This document shows positions 12,255-20,558 of a DNA stretch of 64,000 nt, piece after piece. The notes beneath the pieces were generated by a model. The model was not told the DNA's origin. It did not search any database and saw only the letters and a list, made by a program, of their open reading frames with translations. The position numbers and the translations under genes are program-made. Origin of the DNA: Symsagittifera roscoffensis (lineage: Eukaryota > Xenacoelomorpha > Acoela > Convolutidae); assembly GCF_963678635.1 (NCBI RefSeq), contig NC_087068.1, positions 50,551,724 through 50,615,723 of the forward strand, written 5' to 3'. Each line of letters begins with the position of its first letter. Position 1 is the first letter of the stretch.

Positions 12255-14320
12255 ATGTTTTCAGATGTCGCGAGAAAATTGAGCATGACAGGCTCCATTC
12301 GAATTTTTCAAAAATTAAACTCCATTCCAAAACCACGTATTTCGCGTTCCTCAAGGTCAAACTTCCAAATATGACCGACTGGCACAACAATCAACTTGGA
12401 AATTGTAATGATTCCAAAAAACTGTTTCAAGTTTTCAATAAATTTTGTGGGAAAAAGAAATCCAATTCGTGTAAATTAGAGGTGAATGACATGAATAAAA
12501 TTTTTGCTACCATTGGACCCACACTTTCAAAAAACTTCGTGGAGTTTAAATACAACAACAAAATTTCACGAAACTCTGATACTTTTGTTTTCTTTCCCAC
12601 TGATGTTGATGAAATAGCGACGGTTATGAAGAAACTGATGAACAAAAACTCGACTGGTCATGATGGTTTGAGTAATGTAATGATTAAATTTTGTGCACCA
12701 GTCATTATGAAGCTCTTATTTGTTTGTTTTAATGAAATGTTCGACTCGGAGTCTTTTCCTGACGGTTGTAAAATAGCGAAAGAGATTACCCTGTTCAAAA
12801 AATGAAGTGAAATTGATTTTGATATTTACTGACCCATCAGCCTTCTATCAACTATAAGCAAAAATTTTCAAAAATTAATTTATTGAAAAATGGTCAAATT
12901 TTTACTGTTAAATAAAACTCTTTGCCCTGAACAGTTTGGTTTAGACAAAAAAACTCATGTGTACAGGCAATCTCACGTATAGTCGAATATATGCGCTCAA
13001 TTTTGGAACAAAGAGATAGTGGAATGGCACTTTTTCTAGATTTTAAGAAAAGCATTCGACTCTGTCGATCACGATATCTTAATCATTAAATGAGAAAAAT
13101 ATGGGTTCCGTGGTGAATTTTTAAATTTGTTGAAAAATTACTTAATTAACAGAGTACAATTTGCAAGTGATGGTATCATAAATTCTTTATTTGAAAAGAA
13201 GGGTTCCCCAGGGTTCGATTTTAGGTCCTTTATTGTTCTTGATTTATATCAATGATATTCCAAATGTAACAAAGACATCTGAGATAAGCCTTTTTGCCGA
13301 TGACACTGCTATTGTTGGTTATGGTAAAACGAGAGCGTTTTTGAAAGATTTCAGAACAGATACTGAGAGCCTAAATGACTGGTGTAATGTCAACATGTTA
13401 TCGAATAATACAGACAAGAGCAAAGTGATGGGTTTTGGTAAAGCTATGCCTGATGCCTCAATTTCCATTGCTGTTGAAAATATGGAGAATAAAGACAGTT
13501 TCAAATATTTGGGTATTGAAATCGACAAAAAAAATGGAATTTTAATATGCAGACTGTAAAAGTTTGCACGAAAATTTCCAAATTTAATGGTGTTTTTCAT
13601 CGAGGAAGATCTTGTTTCTCTAAACAGGCATTAATTAAATTTTACATTGCATACGTGGTTCCACTATTTTCTTATGGCTTATTAGCTTATGGATGTACAT
13701 CGTAATCGAACCTTGATAAAATTTTCCTGGCACAGAAAAAACTCATAAGAACTATAAAAACTATAAGAACTAATTATAGGTTCTCGTAAGAACTATAAGA
13801 ACTAATTTCTTATGGCTTATTAGCTTATGGATGTACATCGTTCTCATAAGAACTATAAGAACTAATTTCTTATGGCTTATTAGCTTATGGATGTACATCG
13901 TAATCGAACCTTGATAGAAATTTCCTGGCACAGAAAAAACTCATAAGAACTTTAACTCATAAAAAATCATAAGAGTATTTTTCAAAATTCCAATTTCAGG
14001 GTGTACGTGAAATTTTTATCAGCCAGTTGTTTCCGAGACAATTTTTCAGTTCCTTGAAAAATCGCCTTTGAAACTTTTGAATCTTGAATTTGTAAAAACG
14101 CGTCGTATTACCCGGTCGAATAGTTTATGTTGCATACCCTTACCTTTGAGAAAATCAAGTTAGCACAAAATTCGGTTTCGTACAAAATTTTGAAATGCTA
14201 TAATTTCCTAATGTCAAATAACCTATTGCCTCTCAACCTTAACAAGTTTACTGACAAACAGAAGAAATACTTTTACGTGAAATTAAAAAAAAGTGTACTT
14301 AAATGACAACCGACTACTTG
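12255..14320 (+). pseudogene. LINE ORF2, reverse transcriptase part
   Basis: The RT begins near 12620 with NKNSTGHDGLSNVMIK and SFPDGCKIAKE (RT fingers). After stops and frame changes come LFLDFKK (near 13030) and then the intact stretch 13191-13559 with RVPQGSILGPLLFLIYINDI, the catalytic FADD box, and the DKSKVMGFG and FKYLGIEIDKK thumb segments. A C-terminal segment VVPLFSYGLLAYGCTS follows near 13660-13700. The PQGSILGPLLF wording and the absence of RNase H fit the CR1/L2/Jockey group. Multiple stops around 12800-13190 confirm inactivity. Confidence 0.88.
13664..13960. repeat. Local tandem duplications in the LINE tail
   Basis: The phrase TTCTTATGGCTTATTAGCTT with the following ATGGATGTACATCG occurs three times (near 13670, 13807 and 13867). 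ATAAGAACTATAAGAACTAA-type phrases are repeated between them, and the downstream phrase AATCGAACCTTGATA occurs twice. These are post-insertion slippage or unequal-exchange duplications of LINE coding sequence. Confidence 0.9.
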
Positions 14321-14501
14321 TTGACATGTTTATAGGGTAAATTCGTGTAGCCTCATATTTTAACTCGGTTTTGCTTTCACTCATTTATCTAGGTTTCCCT
14401 TAGGTTACTGCTAGTTGGGCCGTACTGCCCGTACAGTAACATTGATGCAGTATTTAAGTACACATACGTCATCTTCATACTCTCTCTAAATTCGCATTCA
14501 A

Positions 14502-14900
14502 AAGTATTCATAGGTCCCAAAATGAAAAACCAATCACATAGGTCCAAAAAAAAGCAGTCACATAAATCCCAAATTTTTTCAATTGGTCAAAGAATAATTT
14601 GGCCGAGTCTCGGTTTAAAGTCGCCACTGGGCAAACTACGCGCGCGTCGCCGCTTCGCGGCGATAACCGACTCTAAATTTCGTGTAGAGTCCTACCCTCT
14701 GTTGGCAACCTCGCAACACCTGACGCGGCTGCCCCTATCACTATTCTGCAGCTTGAGTTTATGCTGCTGGAACATTAGACAAACAATTCATAAACTCGTT
14801 GGCTCAAAACTCAACCAATAAGAATTCAAGAAGATAAACTTTGGGACTTATGCGAATGATTTTTTATTTTGGGTGCTTTTTTATATGGGTGGGTATTCAC
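14502..14900. mobile_element. MITE-like element, copy 1
   Basis: A non-coding element of about 0.4 kb with long imperfect terminal inverted repeats. The left end starts GTATTCATAGGTCCCAAAAT; the right end reversed reads GTGAATACCCACCC then AGCACCCAAAATAAAAAATC. The core contains the compact palindrome CGCCGCTTCGCGGCG (near 14650) and a second stem GACTCTA..TAGAGTC. It is followed head-to-tail by a diverged sister sharing the GTATTCAC junction. Chance open frames inside are not genes. It is probably a non-autonomous DNA transposon; superfamily unknown. Confidence 0.75.
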
Positions 14901-15302
14901 AAGCACCAAAATGATAAATCAGTCCCATTTGTACCAAAATGAAAAATCAATCGCGTTAGTACCAAAAATCTTCAATTGGCCTAGGACTATTAAACCGACT
15001 ACTTTAAACTCTAGGCTTAAGGTCGCGCGTCGCCGCTTCGCGGTGATAACCGGCTCTAATTTACGTAAAGAGTCTTACCATCTGTTGGCAAGCTCGCAAC
15101 ACGTTGGCGCGACTGCGGCGGTCACTATTCTGCTGTTTAGATTTCTTCAGTTTGAACAGTAGAAAATTGTTGTAATAGATAGTTGGCTCACAATTCGACC
15201 AATCAGAAATCGAGTTGAATATTTTTGGTACAAATCGGACCGATTTTTTATTTTGGTACAAATGGGACTTCACCGACTTTTGATACCTATGTGAATTCAC
15301 CG
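14893..15302. mobile_element. MITE-like element, copy 2
   Basis: A sister of the preceding element. The left end has GTATTCACAAGCACCAAAAT and then CAGTCCCATTTGTACCAAAA. The right end, read on the other strand, has GTGAATTCACATAGGTATCA and then AAGTCCCATTTGTACCAAAA. The inverted repeats extend for about 85 bases with mismatches. The core is collinear with copy 1, including CGTCGCCGCTTCGCGGTGAT and TCTGTTGGCAAGCTCGCAAC. The tandem arrangement suggests insertion of one copy into or next to the end of another, or a duplication. Confidence 0.8.
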
Positions 15303-15398
15303 TTAATCACACACCTACAATAACTTGAACGGACTTTTGAGAACTTGTTCATTCTGGCTCATCATTAAACAGATTCCTCTAAAATTCAAGTAATCAAA

Positions 15399-15470
15399 AT
15401 GGCAAATCAATGTATAATTTGTAATGATCTTACGCCTCGTATATTTAGCTTTAATTTCGACCTTTGGTGA
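15399..15470 (+). pseudogene. Stub of a third RING-type paralogue
   Basis: A start codon in the same setting as the intact gene downstream (CAAAATGGCAAAT) opens 23 codons with a CIIC pair in the position of the first RING zinc ligands, then ends at TGA (15468-15470). The preceding 60 bases (GGCTCAT..TAAACAG..AATTCAA..AATCAAAATGG) repeat those before 15538. It therefore looks like a tandem duplicate of the promoter/5' UTR and first codons, truncated after the first RING knuckle. It might instead be an upstream ORF in the leader of the downstream gene. Confidence 0.5.
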
Positions 15471-15537
15471 AAGTTTGCTTAATTTGGCTCATTAGTAAAC
15501 AGTTCTATTAGTTTTATATGAAATTCAATCATTCAAA

Positions 15538-16569
15538 ATGGCAAATGCAGCAATTTTTGATTTATTAAAATGCTCCATTTGTCATGAAATGCTAGCCGAT
15601 CCGCGCGCTTTACCATGTGGACATTCATTTTGCGGCCCACCCAGAACTTGTTTGGATGGTATTAAAAACAACAAAAATCTAGCATCAAAGTGTGCCGAAT
15701 GCAACCAGGTATTTCCAGCCAAAGTCAATGATTTGAAACCCCTCTACAAAATCCGAGATGCACTTGGGCGACTGGCAGTTGCTGAGAACAATTGTGCTCA
15801 AGGAGCAGATTGCAATCACAATGATGTTAAAATGTGGTGCAAAGATTGCAGTGTCAAACTTTGCTTACCGTGTGTAGAAGAAAACCACGTAGATCACAAT
15901 TTGAAGAGCTACATAGCCATTCTCAGAGAAAAAGCTCGGAAAATAGCACCATTGTTAGGAGATATTGATTTTCAAACCTATCGAATAGCAAATGAAATAA
16001 AGCAACTTCAAAGTATTCAAAAAAATATGGAAGAATTGAGCAAAAACAAAACAATTGTTAAGCAGATTGCCGAGGGAGGCGATGTCACTCTGACGGCTGA
16101 GCTTCGAAACCTTCTGGATTCAAATTCAATGGAGAGATACCAATGGTATAAAACAAAAGTGTCTCCTTTCGAGTTTTTGACAACGATTGAAAGTATACCA
16201 TTGGATTTCAAAACAACAGTGAGTTTTTTCTCACCAAGTTACCAACTTGGAGATTATAACTTCACTGTACAATGCGATTTGAATAAAGATGACGACGGTG
16301 AAAGTTGGTGTGGATTAAATCTAAAGGTTAAACCTGTCCGAATCGCAGAGCAGTGGAGGATAAAACTGAATTCCCAATGTACTCTAATTAACAGGGATCC
16401 AGCTAACAACGCAATCTACGATTTAATGGAATTCGAGTACGGAAACAATATCCCCGCTCATTTCAATCTTTATAAGATGTTCATGGAAGAGATAAATTAC
16501 GAAAACGGGTTCCTAACCAAACCGGCCTCGATAACTATAAAAGTAGAAATAAAAGAACTTGAACTGTAA
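15538..16569 (+). CDS. RING / B-box / MATH-like protein, paralogue 1
   Basis: An uninterrupted, intronless frame of 343 codons. Residues 12-55 form a RING: C12, C15, C27, H29, C32, C38, C52 and C55, with the unusual spacing CGHSFCGPPRTC (five residues rather than two between the fifth and sixth ligands). Residues 86-120 are a B-box-like zinc domain (C92, H94, C101, C104, C109, C112, H117, H120). Residues about 122-200 are helical and likely coiled coil. From about 237 to 343 there is a MATH/TRAF-like beta domain with EQWRIKL and ending GFLTKPASITIKVEIKELEL. The order RING, B-box, coiled coil, MATH matches TRIM37-type E3 ubiquitin ligases; the RING would recruit an E2 enzyme and the MATH domain would bind the substrate. 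The start is set by the ATG in CAAAATGGC and by collinearity with the paralogue at 42073. The substrate is unknown. The middle third is almost identical in DNA to the paralogue, the ends are not. Confidence 0.9.
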   Translation: MANAAIFDLLKCSICHEMLADPRALPCGHSFCGPPRTCLDGIKNNKNLASKCAECNQVFPAKVNDLKPLYKIRDALGRLAVAENNCAQGADCNHNDVKMWCKDCSVKLCLPCVEENHVDHNLKSYIAILREKARKIAPLLGDIDFQTYRIANEIKQLQSIQKNMEELSKNKTIVKQIAEGGDVTLTAELRNLLDSNSMERYQWYKTKVSPFEFLTTIESIPLDFKTTVSFFSPSYQLGDYNFTVQCDLNKDDDGESWCGLNLKVKPVRIAEQWRIKLNSQCTLINRDPANNAIYDLMEFEYGNNIPAHFNLYKMFMEEINYENGFLTKPASITIKVEIKELEL

Positions 16570-17222
16570 TATAATGACATATCAAGCCAGTTTCGAACTT
16601 CTTTAAACCTAATTGATATTTTCGTAGTTACTTCAATTTTATTTAAGTGTGCTCTCCCACGAGAGATGTGAGCATTAGTTTTTTGAGCCTTTTGATGATG
16701 TGAATTGAAGTAAACATTCAAAAATTGCACGCAACAAAGGCTTCGCAACTGGATGCAAAACTGAGAGAGATAATCTAATATAACTGTGTTTCTGTACTTC
16801 AAATTAACGGATCAACCGTACAATCTCCCCCCTAAAAAACCTACTGTAGAATACGGAAAAGAGAATATCACACAAGTGTTTTTTAATTCTGAAAAAAAAG
16901 TTTTATATAAAATTATAAAATATGCTTTTCATACAAACGTGCGCGATTGCTTTTGTATATTGTTAATTACATAATTTAATGTTTTAATTCAAACTTTTCA
17001 TTGAATCTAGGCTATACTCAAAATTAGCTTATAAAAATCCATATTCCCCCCCCCCCCTTAAATTGATTTGGGGGAGAAACCAAACGGTTGATCCAATTTC
17101 ACTATTTCTCAAAATGATAACTCTAAATGATTTGAAACTGTGGCTAATTTTAAGGCTAAAAAGTGTTCATTTGCATTATTTTGCTTCAGTTTTGATTACA
17201 AAAATTGATTACATCGTGATTT
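16570..17222. other. 3' flank of RING gene 1
   Basis: Non-coding and collinear with 43111-43740. The last codon region of paralogue 2 contains AATAAA, whereas here the same site reads AATATA, so the polyadenylation signal may differ. A run of 12 C lies at 17046-17057 where copy 2 has only a short C run. Confidence 0.6.
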
Positions 17223-18153
17223 CCCGGGTTGACAAAAAATGGTTATCATAAATTTTTCATATATGAAAAAAATGCTTATTAAACTCTTTCATACAATTTC
17301 ATAGAGCAGGAGTATATCTATGAAAATAGCAAAATAAGCATTTTTTCCATATATGAAATTGTATGATAAGCATTTTTTCCATAGATGAAAGTTCAAAAAA
17401 TTTTTGTTTCGAAATTTTGTGTTTCAACCGAAACACAAACCAAGGATTTTTTGTCACGAGGAAACCCAGAGTGTAACTGGCAGTTACCAAGCAGATAAAC
17501 TGCATTTGATGATTTTATCCATAAAAAATAATTTTAACATTTTCACAGGGAAATACATACCAAAAAAGTAACTTTTTGAATATGGCTTGACAATTTTTAG
17601 CTTGAAAATTATGATGGTTGAGAAAAAAGGCCTGTCTTTTTACAAATTTATTTTTATCTTAGCAAATGAAACAAAAAATAATAATCGTGTTTACAAAAAA
17701 AAAAACATTTTCATGTTACTTTTGGGTGAGAAGCTCATCCTGGACTACGTTATAAACACAAAAATGTCAAATTTTGCATGCAAATTGTTTTTTTCGTAGA
17801 ATTTATATTTTAGTAAATTGAAGAAATGCAAAAAAAAAAGGATTAAAAGTTTTTTTTAAATATTTTTCTTCAATATGCAAACTTTATGATAAGCATTTTT
17901 CTGACCGAAATTAAAATTATGTTTTTGATTGTCAATATGCCCTTTATCATAGATATACTTATTTAAAATTATTTAAAGTTACCCAGACAAGTTTTTTGGT
18001 GATTTTTGAAAATTTTCTTTTTTCTATGACAAAATGATTATTTTATAATTTTCGTACATGAAAATTGTATGTTAAGCATTTTTTCCATAGACTTCATATA
18101 TGAAACTGTATGATAAGTGATAAGTTTTTTTCTTCTATGGATGTCAACCCGGG
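17223..18153. mobile_element. CCCGGG-ended element 1, with empty site known
   Basis: A 931-base insertion bounded by perfect 12-base inverted repeats, CCCGGGTTGACA at the left and TGTCAACCCGGG at the right. The duplicate locus near 43741 has the uninterrupted sequence GTGATTTTAGCGCC; here it reads GTGATTT-element-TTTAGCACC, so the insertion duplicated TT (2 bp). The interior is non-coding and contains several copies of an about 31-base phrase around ATAAGCATTTTTTCCATATA. This phrase is shared with the element at 19368-20223. Small frames inside (17587-17799) show no domain. It is a non-autonomous mobile element of unassigned class. Confidence 0.85.
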
Positions 18154-19067
18154 TTTAGCACCAGTCTTACTAAAATTGAGAAAAAAATTGATTTTAATCA
18201 ATTGATAATCCAACATGATTTCTTTTTTTTAACCAAACTATAATCAATTATTACACAAATACACTATATTCAATTATAAATCATACTAGTTTTCGTTACA
18301 ATTATAATCAATCATAATCTATTAGAATTGAATATTTTTATCCCAATTTCTAATTCACATGTTTGCCCAAAAATCCTTGATAATCGACTATAATCCCTTT
18401 TGTTTGCCCATTTTGTCTTCGAGCTTGCACCTGGTTTGCTTACAATTTATGCTTTTCGTAGAAATTGATTTATGTGAAAAAAAATTGTTTTAATTATTTT
18501 TAAATTAATTCAAATTAACAGCGATTTTAGTCTTTCAACTCTTCTCCATTAGAGTGGTTTTATGATGCACATTTTAAAATTTTTTAACCATCAAAGTATC
18601 AAATTATTTCTTTTGTTTCAATATTTAATCGGAAGATTCGTTTTTCACCTAACGCAGCAACATTTCAACTAATGAGATGATTTCCATGAAACTTTTTTTT
18701 TCGTGGTAAAATTTTGTGTCCAGATAAACTAAAGCGTGGCAAGGCATCTAGTTTTTAAAGATTTTGTTACTGACAGAAAAATAAAAATCAATAAGATATA
18801 ATAAAGATCATAAATAATATGAAGATTTTTTCGAACAATAATCATTTATAATCAATCATGAGAAATTATAATCTCTTGAAAAATGTCACGATTACAGTCG
18901 ATCATAAATCCTTTAACCATTTAATTTTTACGTAATTATAAACAACTACTATTGTAAAAAATCAACTTTAAATTTGTTACAATCGACTACTCAAGCCTAA
19001 CTTTGGATGCGGTATTAGCTGAGCAATTGATATTGTCTATTTCCTTAGTCTGATGTCATTTTAAACC
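18154..19067. repeat. TATAATC-rich flank, shared with copy 2
   Basis: Non-coding DNA in which phrases such as AATTATAATCAATTATAATC, GATAATCGACTATAATC, GTCACGATTACAATCGATCA and GTTACAATCGACTA recur irregularly on both strands. It is collinear with 43741-44664. No gene was recognised. It may be a decayed repeat or a composition-driven block. Confidence 0.55.
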
Positions 19068-20558
19068 CCAATAAAAACTCAAACTGAAATTACCAAGTTT
19101 TGGAACAAAAATATAAAAAAGAGACGAGAGCAAGCTGAAAGTGAGCAACTTGAGATCTAAATGAGCAGGCAATTTGACTATACAGCAGAGAAGGGGCCTG
19201 CAATCCCGAGAAAAAGTCGGCAAGGCAGCAGTCGACTACAAAAGATAAACCGAAGAGGTCAGAGGTGAAGCAGGAAGCAGCAAAGTTCCAGAGCTAAAGC
19301 GCCTGCAAATTCTATGATTTTCACTTCTTCGAGGGCAACAAAACATGAAACGGCTGCTAGAAAGGTGCCCGAGTCGAGATTTTTAACCTAATTTGAAGCA
19401 AGATTTGAGCGGTTTGAGCGGTTTTTTTTAGATAAACCGTTCAAAAACCGCTCAAACCGCTCATTTTGAAGCAAGATTTTGAGCGTAATTGTCTAAAAAA
19501 AAACGCTCAAACCGCTCAAATCTTGCGCGGTTTTTTTAGATAAACCGTTCAAAAACCGCTCATTTTGAAGCAAGATTTTGAGCGTAATTGTCTAAAAAAA
19601 CCGCTCAAACCGCTCAAATCTTACATATTTTCCAGAAGTTATTTTGCTCGAGCATTTGAAAAAAGTCGCTCACATTGTTTTTGGTCAAGACATCGAAAAA
19701 AATATTGCTTGATTTGAGAACGGTTAAGCACTTTTTTTAAATTGTAGATAGTATTTTAACTGCAACTTAGCGTGGGTTGACCAAAAATGCTTATCCTACA
19801 ATTTCCATATATGAAAAAATGCTCGTCCTACAATTTGTTACAGTTTCATAGACTCAGAAAATTGTTTAAAAAACTCTAGGATAAGCGTTTTTTCATATAT
19901 AGAAATTGTAGAATAAACATTTTTTCATATATGGAAATTGTAGGATAAACATTTTTTCATATATGGAAGATGTAGGATAAACATTTTTCATAAATGGAAA
20001 TTGTAATTTAAGCATTTTGTCATAAATGGAAATTGTAAGACAAGCACTTTTTCATTTATGGAAATTGTACGATAAGCATTTTTTCATATATGGAAACTGA
20101 AAGATAAGCATTTTTTGGAAACTGACCAAACCGCCCAAACCGCTCAAACCGCTCAAATCTTGCTGAAAAACCGCTCAAACCACTCATATCTTGAATGGTT
20201 TTTGAGCGGGATCTCGACCCGGGTGCCAACGGTCATATCTCGAGTGTAAAGAAGACGGAAAAGACATAGGTTGAACGACATTCAAGAGGATGAACAAGAA
20301 GATGACTGGAGCAAAAAGAAATGCGGAAGCATCAAATGGAGAGTTCCATCATGAGAATCGAATAGGGACAACCGATGGAGAATTTTCGACAATTGTTACG
20401 AGCCACCGGACTGTCGGCGACCAAGACGGTTATGGAAAAGGGGTCGGATTCTGACCAAGGGAAAAACTGATTAGAAAATGACCTTGGAATACTGAAGATA
20501 TGTTATGTGAAAGGGAAAGAAGAGCTAGACAGGCTGGCCATAGAGGCAAAGATGCAAG
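19068..20558 (+). pseudogene. Remnant of a retroelement-like ORF, interrupted twice
   Basis: Excluding the element at 19368-20223, this stretch reads as broken basic, glutamine/arginine-rich protein. Phrases include FDYTAEKGPAIPRKSRQ near 19160 and EDDWSKKKCG near 20300; an EELDRLAIEAKMQ segment lies at about 20510-20558 and its tandem copy (22480-22528). The frame of that last segment continues after the LTR element at 32458 (ESEKIGKAIQHKL). It therefore looks like a pre-existing retroelement gene (gag-like?) into which the LTR element jumped. Stops and frame changes are present throughout. The family was not identified. Confidence 0.45.
19368..20223. mobile_element. CCCGGG-ended element 2, with minisatellites
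   Basis: An 856-base insertion whose ends are CCCGAGTCGAGAT on the left and ATCTCGACCCGGG on the right (one mismatch as inverted repeats). The flanks read AAAGGTG-element-TGCCAACGG, consistent with a 2-bp TG duplication. The duplicate locus at about 45520-45545 lacks the element (GGCTGGAAGAGAGCCAACGG). The interior has two unrelated arrays. One (19400-19620) is made of CCGCTCAAA and its complement, able to form many hairpins. The other (about 19790-20115) is about nine units of a 31-32-base repeat around GATAAGCATTTTTTCATATA, the same phrase as in element 1. No coding capacity. Confidence 0.85.

Larger units (their letters stand above)
9530..14335 (+). mobile_element. Decayed CR1/Jockey-group LINE
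   Basis: A nearly complete but dead non-LTR retrotransposon reads left to right: an ORF1-like coiled coil, then ORF2 with an endonuclease and a reverse transcriptase, then a 3' tail. Domain order fits the CR1/L2/Jockey group without RNase H. Frameshifts, stops, a probable 0.75-kb insertion near 11.5-12.25 kb and internal duplications near 13.7-13.95 kb show that it is inactive. The 5' border is placed just upstream of the first ORF1-like codons and the 3' border where protein similarity fades; no target-site duplication or poly(A) tail was found, so both borders are approximate. Confidence 0.85.
15497..20400. repeat. Duplicated block, copy 1
   Basis: The sequence from just upstream of the RING gene to about 20400 is collinear with 42037-45700. 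It includes the gene, its 3' flank, a TATAATC-rich stretch and a gag-like non-coding segment. Differences are two insertions here (17223-18153 and 19368-20223) and one in copy 2 (about 44665-45245), plus scattered substitutions. It is a segmental duplication within the window. Confidence 0.9.

Noticed and set aside
14640-14720. Possible tRNA-like or SINE head in the MITE core
   Set aside because: Hairpins are present, but I could not find a cloverleaf or clear A and B boxes at the right spacing.
14522-15300. Frames of 79-99 codons inside the MITE-like pair
   Set aside because: They run through the inverted repeats and core of non-coding elements on both strands.
16497-16802. 101-codon minus-strand frame overlapping the 3' end of RING gene 1
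   Set aside because: It is a shadow of the coding and 3' flank sequence; it is not preserved in the sister locus.
17587-17799. 70-codon frame in CCCGGG element 1
   Set aside because: A+T-rich chance frame with no domain; not shared with element 2.
19780-20115. CRISPR-like regular array
   Set aside because: Direct 31-32-base units without distinct spacers, in eukaryotic DNA; it is a minisatellite.
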